The notes beneath the pieces are model-generated. The model searched no databases and was not told the origin of the DNA. It saw only the letters and a program-made list of their open reading frames with translations. Positions 11,734 to 24,393 of a DNA stretch of 64,000 nucleotides are shown here, piece after piece. Numbering within the stretch: the stretch's first letter is position 1; each line of letters begins with the position of its first letter. This DNA is from Chaetoderma sp. LZ-2023a (Eukaryota > Mollusca > Caudofoveata > Chaetodermatida > Chaetodermatidae): positions 33,916,351 through 33,980,350 of the forward strand of contig CM067372.1 of assembly GCA_034401795.1 (NCBI GenBank), in the 5' to 3' direction. A program made the position numbers and the translations under genes.

Positions 11734-12046
11734 ATGTGATTTTAATCATTTGGCGTGAAGAGTGTCATAAATTGATAGAATGTTAATGACAGCATTAGAA
11801 TTTTGACGACTGGTGTGTTAGTTGGGCCGTGGCTTGTAGTTGTTGTACGTCTGCGTGTTGATGTTAAAAAAATTACAATTTTAACCCCTAAAGTTTGGTA
11901 TTTTACGTTTTAAACTAGCTGCACTCCTACTCCCCCCCCCCCCCCCACCGGCGTTATTGTGGTATAGCGGGTAAAATATAAGAGGTAGAGGTGGTCGCAT
12001 AACCGAGGTGGATGGGGAGGAGGAGGAGGGATGAGGTATGCTAGTG
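11734..12046. repeat. Polinton left terminal inverted repeat
   Basis: It starts ATGTGATTTTAATCATTTGG and runs inward to CTAGTG. It matches the reverse complement of 19474-19751 with small indels, including an extra C tract at 11933-11946. Confidence 0.88.
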
Positions 12047-12222
12047 TACTCGTTTGTTCTCCGCGGTCTGTGTAGCGTATATACTTCTCGGCATTTTAGC
12101 AATTTGTCGATATAGGCACGTGGTATTTTGCCTTTGAATGCGCTATATAGCTTTTCTTTCCTACCAAAAGATGCGAAATGTTTCGGATCAAAATATACTT
12201 TTGCCAATTTAGCATCATTCAT
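11881..12222 (-). pseudogene. Polinton integrase, N-terminal fragment running into the terminal repeat
   Basis: Residues 5-58 (VYFDPKHFASFGRKEKLYSA, then LLKCREVYTLHRPRR) match the conserved N-terminal segment of Polinton integrases, including the YTLH(R/K)P motif. From about residue 58 the frame enters the terminal inverted repeat and ends. The zinc-binding, DDE catalytic and chromodomain parts are absent, so a deletion joined the integrase start to the element end. It cannot encode an active integrase. Confidence 0.7.
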
Positions 12223-12235
12223 TACTTATCTAGAT

Positions 12236-12958
12236 TTACACACACCAGAGTTGAATGGCCCTTTTCTTCCTTCTGCCTGCTAGAGAACTCTTTCTACATA
12301 TTCTTTTATTCACGGGTGTAGGCTTGTACTCACTGACGCTATCATCCTTTTCTGCGCCATTATATATCTGTCTCAACGGTTTCTCTTGGCCCACAAATCT
12401 ACGTGGTATGTTTAGGTCACGTAGCAGATTAAGAAACTTTCCCTCCGCTTGATCACGCATACCAGTCATAAAAGGTTTTCATCCATGCATTACTACATTT
12501 CTAAGCAGGTCAAGTACATTACTTTTTGGGAAAAACGTACCCTCTATTGTCACTTCGCCCAGCTCATTAAAGTCAAAACGTTCAGGAACCGAACGTAAAA
12601 TATCAATTACTCCACTGGCTTTTGTCTTGTATGTTTTCGGTATTCCCCTCATCGTACGTTCAAGTATTTGTGTGGGCAGCGCACCATAGATAGTTATGGG
12701 TTGCAGAGGTAGTGGTTGATATTGACATCCTTGCGTTTGCTGATAGTAATGCCTATATGTATTCAATAGTTGCGAATACGATGTTGCTTTTTCATTCTCA
12801 GTCAGATCGTGTTTAGCTAATATATTGGATATCTTGTTGTCAAGACTCATAGCATTATGTATCGATGGATCTGTCTGTAGCAATGATATTTTACTCTGTT
12901 CATTTAAATTACCTATCAATTCATGAGGAACTAGCGCCATTTTACGTGTATGTTCCAT
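12236..12958 (-). pseudogene. Conserved Polinton protein (KMALVP.. family) with an in-frame stop
   Basis: Start ATG at 12958 is 4 bases beyond the stop of the small upstream gene. The frame begins MEHTRKMALVPHEL, a signature of a family found in many invertebrate Polintons, and continues through VTIEGTFFPKSNVLDLLRNV to TGA at 12479-12481. The same frame reopens at once (12478 down to 12236) with LLRDLNIPRRFVGQ, which belongs to the same family's C-terminus. One nonsense codon therefore splits the gene. Function unknown; a structural role has been inferred for the family. Confidence 0.6.
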
Positions 12959-12962
12959 CTTT

Positions 12963-13124
12963 TCATGTGAACAGTTTACCAATTAATGGAGCTAGCGTAC
13001 CGATCACTGCTGGTAATAAGGCTCCTAAAAATCCACCTGTCTGAAGAGATTTTCTTTTATGTGCGTATGGCACTCTACAACTAGTCAGTGTATCCAGTTT
13101 CCCTCTATATTTACTCAGCTGCAT
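12963..13124 (-). CDS. Small Polinton protein, basic N-terminus and hydrophobic Gly/Leu/Ala tail
   Basis: A 53-codon intact frame (ATG at 13124, TGA at 12963-12965). It begins MQLSKYRGKLDTL, has a basic stretch (AHKRKS) and ends in a hydrophobic segment (GGFLGALLPAVIGTLAPLIG). Small basic/hydrophobic proteins of this kind are described in adintovirus-like Polintons and compared with adenoviral core or membrane-active peptides; the identity here is inference from shape and position. It sits directly before the next gene. Confidence 0.55.
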   Translation of the reverse strand: MQLSKYRGKLDTLTSCRVPYAHKRKSLQTGGFLGALLPAVIGTLAPLIGKLFT

Positions 13125-13261
13125 GTATCATGATTTAGTGAAATGAACATTACCACGTAATACGGTTAGGCATGATTGGTATAGTACATCCACCAATTCG
13201 TTCGAAGTAAATGGCGCTCGATTTTACGTGATGCTATTTTTCTTAGGTATGTACGTAGCAG

Positions 13262-14860
<1,599 letters not shown>

Positions 14861-14875
14861 GAATGCGAATAATTT

Positions 14876-15093
14876 CTAGCTGATCTTTTGCACATGATCC
14901 GTAGGACAATAATGATGTGGATGACACATAGTTTTACAATACTGACACAGTTTCTCGGTATCATACACAAGTTCATCGGTGAGATTTAGTTCATCATCAT
15001 CGCTAAAATTTCATCACAATATTTAGTGTCCAAAGTAAGCGAACCAAGATTAGACATCTCTACAGAATCATTAGTGGATGGAATGTCACTCAT
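14876..15093 (-). pseudogene. Small acidic then Cys/His-rich Polinton ORF, frameshifted
   Basis: ATG at 15093 (MSDIPSTNDSVEMSNLGSLT) to a stop near 14990. The neighbouring frame continues DDDELNLTDELVYDTEKLCQ and CKTMCHPHHYCPTDH to TAG at 14876-14878. A one-base shift separates the two. The Cys/His cluster could bind zinc. Not recognised. Confidence 0.4.
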
Positions 15094-15099
15094 GTTCTC

Positions 15100-15255
15100 T
15101 TATTTTTTCACACCATAAAAGCACTGCGGTATCACGCTAAACAGTGTGTCACCGCTCATGTCAGGAGGCATGTAACGGTTAGGTAATACCGCCAGCAAAT
15201 TACTCGTGTTCTGTTTAAATAATTCCCACTCGGCATCTGAGGTATAAACGTGGTT
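15100..15255 (-). pseudogene. Unrecognised Polinton ORF segment after the PC4-like fragment
   Basis: 52 codons without a start: NHVYTSDAEWELFKQNTSNL .. NRYMPPDMSGDTLFSV to TAA at 15100-15102. It immediately follows the PC4-like frame, offset by one, so it may be that gene's C-terminus. Confidence 0.35.
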
Positions 15256-15260
15256 CTACG

Positions 15261-15509
15261 TCAGAGCAGAAAAAGTAGCGTGTCAATACATGGAAATTCG
15301 TTACAGATAGGAATGCGAACAGAATTGTCCAACAAATATATAAATAGTACGCCTTCTTTTTTGCACGCACGTTTTATCACATCTTCAAGATCAGGTATGA
15401 TTTGTAACAACTGTTTAAACGCTACTATACTGAGATATAAACTGCATTTAGTAGGATAACCGTGAGGATGAAACTGCCGTAGATCGATGCAGCACTTTTC
15501 GCCAAATTG
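15261..15509 (-). pseudogene. PC4/p15-like single-stranded DNA-binding domain, fragment
   Basis: The frame QFGEKCCIDLRQFHPHGYPT KCSLYLSIVAFKQLLQIIPD LEDVIKRACKK has the layout of the PC4 transcriptional-coactivator domain (a basic/hydrophobic IDLR strand, PTKxG, then an (F/W)K helix ending in a PDLEDVI-type segment). Stops bound it on both sides. PC4-like genes occur in invertebrate Polintons, where a nucleic-acid binding role is likely. The call rests on the pattern, not on an alignment. Confidence 0.45.
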
Positions 15510-15639
15510 GATTAACTAGCTTTTCATGAATTACCAAGATTGCACCAAAATGCTGAGCGCTTTAAATATTTAAGGCATGGATCAGATGCCATTATGGAGA
15601 ACATATAATCATAGCTCAAAATTATAACTCGTTAGAGAC

Positions 15640-16105
15640 AATAACGTACAGTTATGAATGAGAAAGATAAGGAGTAATGAGGAAGCAGACAAGATGGCAA
15701 AGATGGGTGCAGAAGAGAATCAGACAGAAAACATGGTTACCTATACAGAGATGAAGACTATCATCAAGTCACTCTATAGAACACCTCAATCAGAAGATGC
15801 CTACCATCATCTCTCGAGGCCAGAGCAAGTGTCCATTTTTTGTCTCAGAACTGGAGATAACAGACTAAAACCAACACATGTACAGGTGGTTCCACCTTAC
15901 GACATCGCCCGCTTGTCCTTGTGGAGAAGCAGAACAGACCACAGAGCACATACTTCAATGTTGCAGTATGTATCAGCTGCTGAAAGAAGAGATCTGGCCT
16001 TTGTCAACCTCTTTTCTTGAAAAGCTGTATGGGCCTGTGGAAGAACTGCAGAAAACCACAGATTTCATCTTGAGAACGGCTCTCCAAGTGTGATACCAGC
16101 GATCG
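15640..16105 (+). mobile_element. LINE 3' fragment (RNase H C-terminus and CCHC-like tail) nested in the Polinton
   Basis: NEEADKMAKMGAEENQTE then MKTIIKSLYRTPQSEDAYHH and FCLRTGDNRL are the end of the RNase H and linker of RNH-bearing LINEs (I/Jockey type). After a frameshift near 15880 the C-x-C-(x)n-T-EHIL-x2-C motif follows (CPCGEAEQTTEHILQCCSMY). It lies opposite in orientation to the surrounding Polinton genes and cuts one of them near 16130. Confidence 0.8.
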
Positions 16106-16124
16106 AAAAGAAGAAGACAAGGAT

Positions 16125-16311
16125 TAATGAAACTTCGCAACAATAATACACGTAACCAATATACTATGTCTATCCCATATTCGGTTAATAAATCCTTGAT
16201 AATTTGAGATATGAGTATAATTCTTCCCGCATTAATTATACCATCTCTTAAAGCGAACCGCATGCGAGTCGAGTCCCCATTAAATACCAACTGTATTCTC
16301 GCATCTTTCAT
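16125..16311 (-). pseudogene. 5' end of an unrecognised Polinton gene cut by the LINE fragment
   Basis: ATG at 16311, reading MKDARIQLVFNGDSTRMRFA then IINAGRIILISQIIKDLLTE, intact to the LINE junction near 16130. The PC4-like fragment lies beyond the insertion on the same strand, so the two may once have been one gene; this is inference. Confidence 0.4.
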
Positions 16312-16529
16312 GACAGCTTATGGTCGAGTAAAACTGTGTGAAGTCTTGTCTTTACTCGGATGACATGTCGCGTATCATGATATGGATTCAGTGGTATTTA
16401 TTACCCATGAAGGTGAGCCGACCATTTAAGATTGAAGTGGGTATCTAGGTTCTTGGGCGAGTGAAATCCCCTCTGACTACATGTTAACAAGTTTTTGCGC
16501 ACTCGGTCCAAAAAAAACATAGTTTTGAA

Positions 16530-16841
16530 ATGAAGCGTCATGATGATCCATCGATTGTTAAACAGGTATCGAAGGGTAAAGGTTTAACACTGGGTACTGA
16601 ACAATCGAAACAAGTTAATTTTGATACAATGAAAAAATCCCTCGATCAAATTATAAACGATGGTGAAATTATGGATAGTAATAGCGTACTACTAAGCTAC
16701 CCATCTACGATCACACGCACGTATCAATTTAGAATTCTTTCAGTCAATAGTAGTAAGATCTTCAGACCCGTCTTCAAAAAACGAATTTTGAAACTGGGCA
16801 ATTTATCTTCAGTACCATATAGTTACACTAGCATAGTATAA
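16530..16841 (+). CDS. Hypothetical Polinton protein, 103 aa
   Basis: ATG to TAA, starting MKRHDDPSIVKQVSKGKGLT, with Lys-rich ends and a central NSVLLSYPSTITRTYQFRIL. Opposite strand to the polymerase remnant. A short frame MSGLSIDAEAALAARTMIAC (16882-16947) follows. Neither was recognised. Confidence 0.4.
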   Translation: MKRHDDPSIVKQVSKGKGLTLGTEQSKQVNFDTMKKSLDQIINDGEIMDSNSVLLSYPSTITRTYQFRILSVNSSKIFRPVFKKRILKLGNLSSVPYSYTSIV

Positions 16842-16947
16842 ATATAAATAACATTGTACTTTATTAGTCAGTACGTAAACAATGTCAGGGTTATCCATAG
16901 ACGCCGAAGCCGCACTCGCCGCTCGCACTATGATAGCGTGTCACTAA

Positions 16948-17076
16948 AAAAAATAACCCATCGTTCCCATTCTGCTTATATTGCGATGACACCTGATAAT
17001 GCCAAGCTTCATACATATTTTTAATGACATAACCGCAGCGTATAGCTAGCCGTAACTCTGGAGTAGTCCATGTTCC
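16948..17076 (-). pseudogene. Polinton DNA polymerase B, C-terminal fragment
   Basis: The frame GTWTTPELRLAIRCGYVIKN MYEAWHYQ .. GLFF matches the conserved stretch near the C-terminus of protein-primed B-family polymerases (GTW-x-TPEL, GY, YE-x-WH, GLF). It follows the N-terminal remnant on the same strand but the exonuclease and polymerase motifs between them are missing. Confidence 0.75.
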
Positions 17077-17122
17077 GTATAAACTGCGCTATTCTTCCGT
17101 ATGTTCACAAACTTCAGCATCC

Positions 17123-19263
17123 TTACGCAGAGCGCACGTGGGATAATGACAAAATAAGTTCTTCAATTACTTTATGATAACACGTATGATTTTCAGTAAT
17201 GACAAACTTCTTACACACGTGACATTTTGTCATACCGCAAACATATTCATCATCATCTTTATGAAAGCGAATGAAACAGTGGGGACACACCTTCACGATT
17301 TCACAGGTCCCATTAGAGAGGTGGTTCACCATACATTGATGGTTATAAAACTTACAATGACAATCATTACACATTATTTTATGCGAAGCGTCTGTAGAAG
17401 TACAAGATCCTTTATCAGAATAATGGGTCAGACAACTATGACACCGCGCTGCGCATGCGTGATCACTAGAGTATGATGTGTTACACTGCATACAGTGATT
17501 ACGTACCATAAGAAATGCAGCGATAGACATGATCAAGGATATATGATTATCGCGTTCTAAATGCATAAGATTGATACATTGTAAACTCGGGAAAGCGCTA
17601 CCGAATAGGAGTTCATGTGGTGACTCTGAGTAGACTTGAATAGTAAATTGATTGCAAAAATGTTCCTGAAATTTATACCAATCAGTATTATTAATTTCAC
17701 ATTCAGGAATATGGCAAGCTGTATGATACTCACGCACCATATGCATCAAATATGTTTTATTACGTATCAAATTACGCCATTCATGTGCAGAGATTAGTTT
17801 GTTCATTTTCTCAATAGATTTTATTCCTAAAATTATTCCTGCCCGCGAATCAGAATGGATATTCAGCGCAAACGGGTATAATAGATTTTTTAATACGAAT
17901 GTACGCATCTATATCGGATGAATGTAAATTTAATAAATTTAAATGTCTAGCATCGGCCAAGCCTAGGAGAGTAGACTGAATGACTTTTTCCACTGTTTCT
18001 AAAATTACGTCAGGTGTAATTTCATTCCATAGCCTAAAATCCATGGCTATTGGCATTTCCAAAGAAGGGTGAATCAACTCGATTCTCACATGGTCATTCA
18101 GCTGAACATTACTATATTCGCTATACATATCAAGCAAAGATTGAAAGGCACCAGACACAAACTCAGAATGAGTAAGTGGTGTATCAGCTATAGGATAGCT
18201 GTTAAAAGAGACCTTATATTCCGTACCTTGGATACGATACTTTTTACTGTGGTATTTGCGCATAGTCTCCACAGATATATAATCAGTATAATCAAATACC
18301 GACTCTCTGATTTGAGGGGACCCACAGAGAACGCGTTGCAAATAAAAATTAAGGCCTTCGGTAAGCGTTATATTCTCCGATATACAATGAGCGATTTCAT
18401 CAGCGATGAGACTAAATTCATCTCCCATATGTTTTGCATGCGTGTCAATAAGAGTTTGTTGAGTAGGAACGGTTATATCACAGCGATAAGCAGAATCATT
18501 AGGAGGGCGAGCTAAATCCAGAGATAGGTCATTAGAAGACACAATGCAGTCAGGAACTGGTGCCACGTCAAATAAATGTAGGTTGTGTGTATGTCCATCA
18601 TGTACATCGGTTGATGCAGAATGCATAGTTACGATTATGTCATAATCATAAACATTGAGGATTATTGAAAAATGATGATGATGATGATGATGATGATGAT
18701 GGTACGGTACTCATATGAGGAATAGATAGTTCAGTTCTCGTATGAGCGGCTAGATCATCGGTAGAAACAGGATCCGTAGGTACGATTACGTCATAATCAA
18801 TAACATTCTGAGGATAATTGCTAAAGAATGACTCAGTACTCTTATCGGGAATAAATAGTTCAGGAATTAAGTCTAGTCAACGATGTCATGAGTAAGCAGA
18901 TCTACAGAGTTATGATCCGGATAATTGAATACCGGCGCATCAGTATTCATAATAATCAGTTCAGGAATGACCACGGTAATCAGGAACAAGTACAGAGTTG
19001 TCATCGCTATAATTTACGTTACGTAATGCAATGTCATTATGCTCATCAGATGCACACCGTTGAGGAATTGTAATGTCGGGATGATAAAACATAGTATCTA
19101 AAAATGGAAGGTTATCAGCTTGTTTATCAGTTAATGAGGGTAGATCTAGGTTTAATCTAGCGACATCAGAGTCATGCATCTGACACAAAATCACATTAAC
19201 AGCATTTTCACATTCGTTAACTCCATCACTTAAATTAGCAACCATTTTGTAAGGAAATAACAC
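17123..19263 (-). pseudogene. Polinton DNA polymerase B, N-terminal region, catalytic domains deleted
   Basis: Three frames in series read as one N-terminus: 19263-18961 (MLFPYKMVANLSDGVNE..), 18626-17895 (NDHVRIELIHPSLEMPIAMD, the conserved start of Polinton PolB) and 17895-17123 (RDNHISLIMSIAAFLMVRN, then a Cys/His-rich zinc region with repeated CxxC pairs). A shift near 17885 in a T tract joins the last two, and an ATG/TCA microsatellite (18671-18700) lies in the gap before them. No exonuclease, YxGG or DTD motif is present. Only 47 bases separate this block from the C-terminal fragment, so about half of the gene is deleted. Confidence 0.78.
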
Positions 19264-19473
19264 AAAATGTTTTTAACGCGCACTTATTTACTTCTTGTTA
19301 ATAAAATATTTTTTAAATTATTCTTTTAAAATCTACACTCAATACGTAAATATTAATAAAGTTAAAAGAACGAATATTAAACTTCAGAGAACTAACAATT
19401 AACAGGCGAATAAAGGCATGTTCTATTGCAATACGCTCACTCCCAGAGAAAAAATATGCGCAGAGTACGGCCG

Positions 19474-19751
19474 CACTAGCATACCTCATCCCTCCTTCTC
19501 CTCATCCACCTCGATTATGCGACCACCTCTACCTCTTATATTTTACCCGCTATACCACGATAACGCCGGGGACGCAGTAAGTTTAAAACGTAAAATAACA
19601 AACTTTTAGGGGTTAAAATTGTAATTTTTTTAACATCAACACGCAGACACCCCAACTAACAGACTATTCGTCAAAATTCTGATGCTGTACGCCATTGTCA
19701 TTAACATTCTATCAATTTATGACACTTCATGCCAAATGATTAAAATCACAT
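19474..19751. repeat. Polinton right terminal inverted repeat
   Basis: Reverse complement of the left end. The inner part, read on the + strand, keeps the same open frame (TSIPHPS.. MRPPLPLIFYPLYH) as the left end read on the - strand. Confidence 0.88.
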
Positions 19752-20504
19752 ATTTTGATTAGGACATCAGATACTGAGTGACAGATCGGATCCCTCCATT
19801 GGCAGAGATTGAAAATATAGGCAAATCTTAGACACATATGTTCTGACATGTTGATACGATATGCACTCATTGCACCTGTCAGATTAATAGTTTATATATT
19901 GGTCAAGTTTGACTGGCTAACAATAGTCAGTTAGTTGGTTTATTGAACATGCACAGTTGCTATGCCCAGTCGGATGTTGAATAGTTAACTATAGTTCATT
20001 GGTACCCAATTCCACACTGAATTACTATTGCAGAAAATATGGAGCTAGTACCAGTCTCGATTATCTCGTCATTTGTTTAGATGACCTACGAAAATGAGTT
20101 ACTTTTGTACACTAAGATCTCAAAAAGCATCCATATGAGTTAAAGTGGAAAGGAAATGGCCCTTGGAAACATTGACATAGGTTTGATGAAATTATACTTT
20201 CCTTTTGTATGTTATTTAGTGAAATATTTACACTTTTATATGCATTTATTCGAGGCAAGTGAGTGTTATCTGCATTTGTTCGAGGCAAGCGAGTGGGGTT
20301 CGCCATTTTTAAATTTAAGCAAATTTCATACTAACCATATGAAACCGAGCTCGGGTACTCGGTTAACAACTAGCTAGTTAACTATTTCAAGTTTGACTGG
20401 GATCCAGAGAGTTAACAATAGGTAACAATCATTAATCAGTCAAATTTGACCATCCTTTAAAAGTCATGATCTCTATAGCAAGCAATGTGCGGGTAGCAGT
20501 GACC

Positions 20505-20840
20505 AATGGACCTTTCAGTTCTAGCTATGCCCTGCCCATCTCTAACTAATCTCCACCAACACCTCGCTTGTGTTGGGATCGATCAATCCCCCAACTTCTT
20601 GACTATCAATTTCCAGAAAACCATGCCGGTAAGCTGTTGAATTTTCTGCAACAGTGCCCAATCAGATTAGTTTTAAAATATTTAATATTTTACTAAATAG
20701 TAAAGACATACAATTCATACAACAATGCTTAGCCCATCACCAATTATGTGTTCATGAAGTTCTTATCTATGTCATTGATTATGATGTCACCTTACACGTC
20801 ACATAGTTGATTACGAGTCATATGATGGATGGATAAACTT
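20505..20840. repeat. Fold-back MITE family A, one end decayed
   Basis: It begins AATGGACCTTTCAGTTCTAG and keeps the internal blocks to GATGGATGGATAAACTT; the right terminal repeat is lost. Confidence 0.75.
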
Positions 20841-20957
20841 ACATAGGGCAATTGATGATATCCAGCCTCTCTCCGATCATGACAATAACATCAGATATTA
20901 CATGTCATGGATAATTGACAAACCAAAAGTCGTATGTCAACATGATCTATGACAACA

Positions 20958-21186
20958 TTAACCCTTTAGCCCTCAAATTTGTTCATTTTCTCATAGAAAA
21001 TGTCAATTTGCAGACCAAGAAAGGACTATTTTTTTTAATTTTACCACTGGAATGACTGGCTCGGTTATCGAGCCAGTCATTCCAGTTGTAAATTTTCAAA
21101 AATTGTTTTCTCTTGGTCTGCAAATGGACATTTCCCAAGACCAGTGTAAAAGCTATTTTTGGCCAATATGAGTGTGAAAGGGTTAA
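20958..21186. repeat. Fold-back MITE family B, full copy
   Basis: Arms TTTGCAGACCAAGAAAGGAC and TCTTGGTCTGCAAATGGACA surround the TGACTGGCTCGGTTATCGAG palindrome; outer ends AACCCTTT and AAAGGGTT. About 230 bp, non-coding. Confidence 0.82.
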
Positions 21187-21999
21187 GAACATCTCTTGGC
21201 AAGCTACTCGATGGTCCACACTGACGGTGCCAGTGATGTGTCAGCGGTTAAATCTCTTGCATAGTACCACTTGTTATTTATATATAAACATTTTAAATAA
21301 AACATTTGTTTGCTGAATACCGATGCTTTCCAATGTTTAATTGGATACTATGCTTACAACCACTGTTTTAAAAAATTATATTTGTTTTTAAAAAATAAAA
21401 AATAAACTAAAATACATGTGGTATAGTTTGTTCGAATTTCACAGTAGCAGAGCAGACAGGAATCGATGGAAACACGAGAGACTCCAATAAAACTGTTTGT
21501 ATGGCACATCACAGGTCGTTGAAGGCCTTATTTGCTATGGCAGATAGCTTCTAAAAGCAAATGGTGGTGGTTCCTTAAGATTGGTGATCTTAAAATACCT
21601 GGCAATAAGTCATCAGTATGGGTAATTCGCATAGTTAAAAAGAACATGCCATGAAATATGGGTGGTGTTTAATTTTAGCTATGTAAATTACCCATACCAT
21701 TACCAAATGCTCAAAGACACACCACAAAACCAATGTGCGGGACAATATCATCATGTGGAGAATGTGGTAATAGAGAACACAGGTTATATACATGAGTAAC
21801 AGATTGCATCCCTCCATTTCAGTCTGTTCACCATCTTAACAGAAATCCAAGATAGACACAGACTCATTCAATCAATCAGATTCATTCCTAGCTGAGCGCT
21901 GGTCATTATTGCTATATAATAGCCTATGACGTTTTAGCTAGTCCATGCTAATCTAGCCATAATTCTCCCTGTAATCGCCTCCGTCTGTCTGTCCGTCAT

Positions 22000-23020
22000 G
22001 CTATCTCCTCCCAAACCATTGGGTAGAATTAAATCAAATTTGGTATGTGCGTTACCCATATGATTCTGCTTTGCAAGACGATATTTAGATTTGGCTCCGC
22101 GTGGGGGGCGTGGCAGGGGTCAAAAGGTCAAATCAGTTGCAACGCAACTCCTCTGAAATCGTTAGACGGAACTCAACCAAATTTGATATCGGAGTTACTC
22201 ATATGATTGTGGAGTGGAAGACGCTATTTAGATTTGGCTCCGCCTCCATGGTGTGGGGGAAGGGGTTAAAAGGTCAAATTTTAACCTGCAAAACTTGATG
22301 GTAATGCATCACCTCCGAAACCGTTGGAGAGAATTCAACCAAATTTGGTCTGTTACCTATATCAATGTGGAGTACATGAGCATATTTATATTTGGTCACG
22401 CCCCCATGGGTGGGTGGGGGTTGGAATCAATGGTAAAAAATTGAATGTCTCCAACAGTTGGACAGAATTCAACCAAATTGAGTATGTCAGTTACCCATAT
22501 CAATGTGGAGTGGATGAGCATATTTATATTTTATATACCCATATGATTGCGGAGTGCAGGAGACCATTTATATTTGGCTCCACCCCCAGGGGAGCAGAAG
22601 AGGGGTCAAAAGGTCCAATTTTAACCTGCCGAAATTGATTTAATGCATCTCCTCTGAAACCATTGGATGTAATTCAACCAAATTTGGTATGTGAGTTACC
22701 CATATCAATGTGGAATGGATGAGTACATTTACATTTGGCCCCACCTCCAGCAATGCTGGGGGATGGGGGGGGGGGGGAATTCAACCAAACTTAGTATGTC
22801 AGTTACCAATATCAATGTGGAGTAGATGGGCACATTTACATTTGGCCCCGCCCCCAGAGGTTAAAAGGACATGAAATTGATTGTAAAGCAACTCCTCCCA
22901 CACTATTGCACAAAATTCAACCAAATTTGGTATGCGAGTTACCCATATGATTGTGGAGTGCAAAAGGACATTTACATTTGGCTCCTCCCCCGGGGTGGGT
23001 TGTGAGGTGTGTCAAAAGTT
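22000..23020. repeat. Degenerate tandem array, unit about 150 bp
   Basis: At least six diverged units, each with TGGACAGAATTCAACCAAAT-like, TTACCCATATCAATGTGGAG-like and ATTTGGCTCCGCCCCC-like blocks. A reversed fragment occurs at 35640-35790. Confidence 0.75.
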
Positions 23021-23849
23021 CAGAGCGGTGAATGTGGGGATTTGCGAGGACGCGTCATCGACCGATCAATCTAGTGTCTTTTGTTACGTAATTCAGTTGC
23101 TTCATTTCTCGTACCACCCTGTGTATATATGTTATAGAATAGGTTGAATGCATGTGTGAGTGAATTGGTGCCAATCTGTGCTCCAGTCATTAACACCACC
23201 CAATAATCGTTAATGATAAGAAAGGGTGGGAGTACTGTTCACTAATGTGTTTGCTATATGAATATCATATCACTGTGTTGAGCTGTATTAAATAATAAAT
23301 GGTACTAATTTTTCACGCAGAAGAGAAGAAATAACGGCGAGGAGACACACTTGTTGATGCGAGAGAGGCAGTGAACGCCTGGCGAGCATGAACAAGGTCG
23401 AAGAGGTGGACAGACTTATACGGTGGTGCAAGTACCATTGAAACATAGTTTCGTTGCACGTGGCTAATAGACTGTAAGCTGTTGTATTAACCTGTTGCTG
23501 TGTGCTACAGAGGTGACATTTGTTGTCAACGCGTTGTTGCCAGTTAATGTGAGACGGCTGACATGGAGGCTTAGGGTGGTTCCAAATCTTTCACTTCAAT
23601 CATCAACATCATGCCATATCATCCTCATATCATGAATCATACCCTAGACAATATCATAACTTTGAAATCATTGACTGTTAAGGTGTCAAGTCAAGAATGG
23701 ATCTGAGGAAGCTAAGGATTTCGGATGAGGACAAGACAGAGTAGGCAAAAGCGAAGGACTGATTGCAGCTGTAGGATGTTTTCTACTACTACAGCCGCAG
23801 AATACAGTAATCATACTTACATACTGTTAAGGTGTGTGAGAACTATGGC

Positions 23850-23908
23850 CAATGAAATGTAGCTAGCAAAGGCAATGTACATTGCTTTTTGCTAGCTACA
23901 TTTCATTG
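23850..23908. repeat. Near-perfect short-loop hairpin
   Basis: CAATGAAATGTAGCTAGCAA pairs with TTGCTAGCTACATTTCATTG around GGCAATGTACATTGC, with a one-base bulge. The loop is essentially absent. Confidence 0.75.
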
Positions 23909-24028
23909 CCGGAGAGAAAGCATATAGGCCTACTATAGGTAGATAATAATATTGGAAGGCAGCTGATCATTTGATTATTTGAAGAATAATTTAGCAATGT
24001 TGTTGCTGACATAGCAACTTGTAGTCCA

Positions 24029-24393
24029 ATGGACCTTTCCAGTTTATCCATCCATCATATGATGTTATAATCAACTACATGACACAGAGGATGACATCAT
24101 AATCAATTATAGCATGACTCGATTTAGTCTGTCTTAAACGCCTGACATGTTGTATGTGAATTGTGTCTTTGCTATTTAATAAACATGATGTTGAATACTT
24201 TGAAACTAATTTTACTGGGCACTATTGCTGCCATACGGCACCAAGTTAGTTTCAAAATATTCAGCAGCTAACCTGTAGTTTTCTGGAAATTGGGATTCAG
24301 AGTGCAGCGATCAATTTATCCCAACACGAGCGAGGTGTGGGTGGAGCTTAGCTAGAGATGGGCAGGGCATATATAAAACTGGAAAGGTCCATT
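24029..24393. repeat. Fold-back MITE family A, full copy, reverse orientation
   Basis: Terminal repeats AATGGACCTTTCCAGTTT and AAACTGGAAAGGTCCATT are perfect over 18 bases. The inner palindrome is partly lost. Confidence 0.85.

Noticed and set aside
16530-19263. Intact virus-like replicase in the Polinton
   Set aside because: The PolB exonuclease and polymerase motifs are absent, and there is no capsid or protease gene. Only N- and C-terminal pieces remain.
23850-23908. Hairpin as a microRNA precursor
   Set aside because: The stem closes with almost no loop and there is no sign of conservation. It fits an inverted repeat better.
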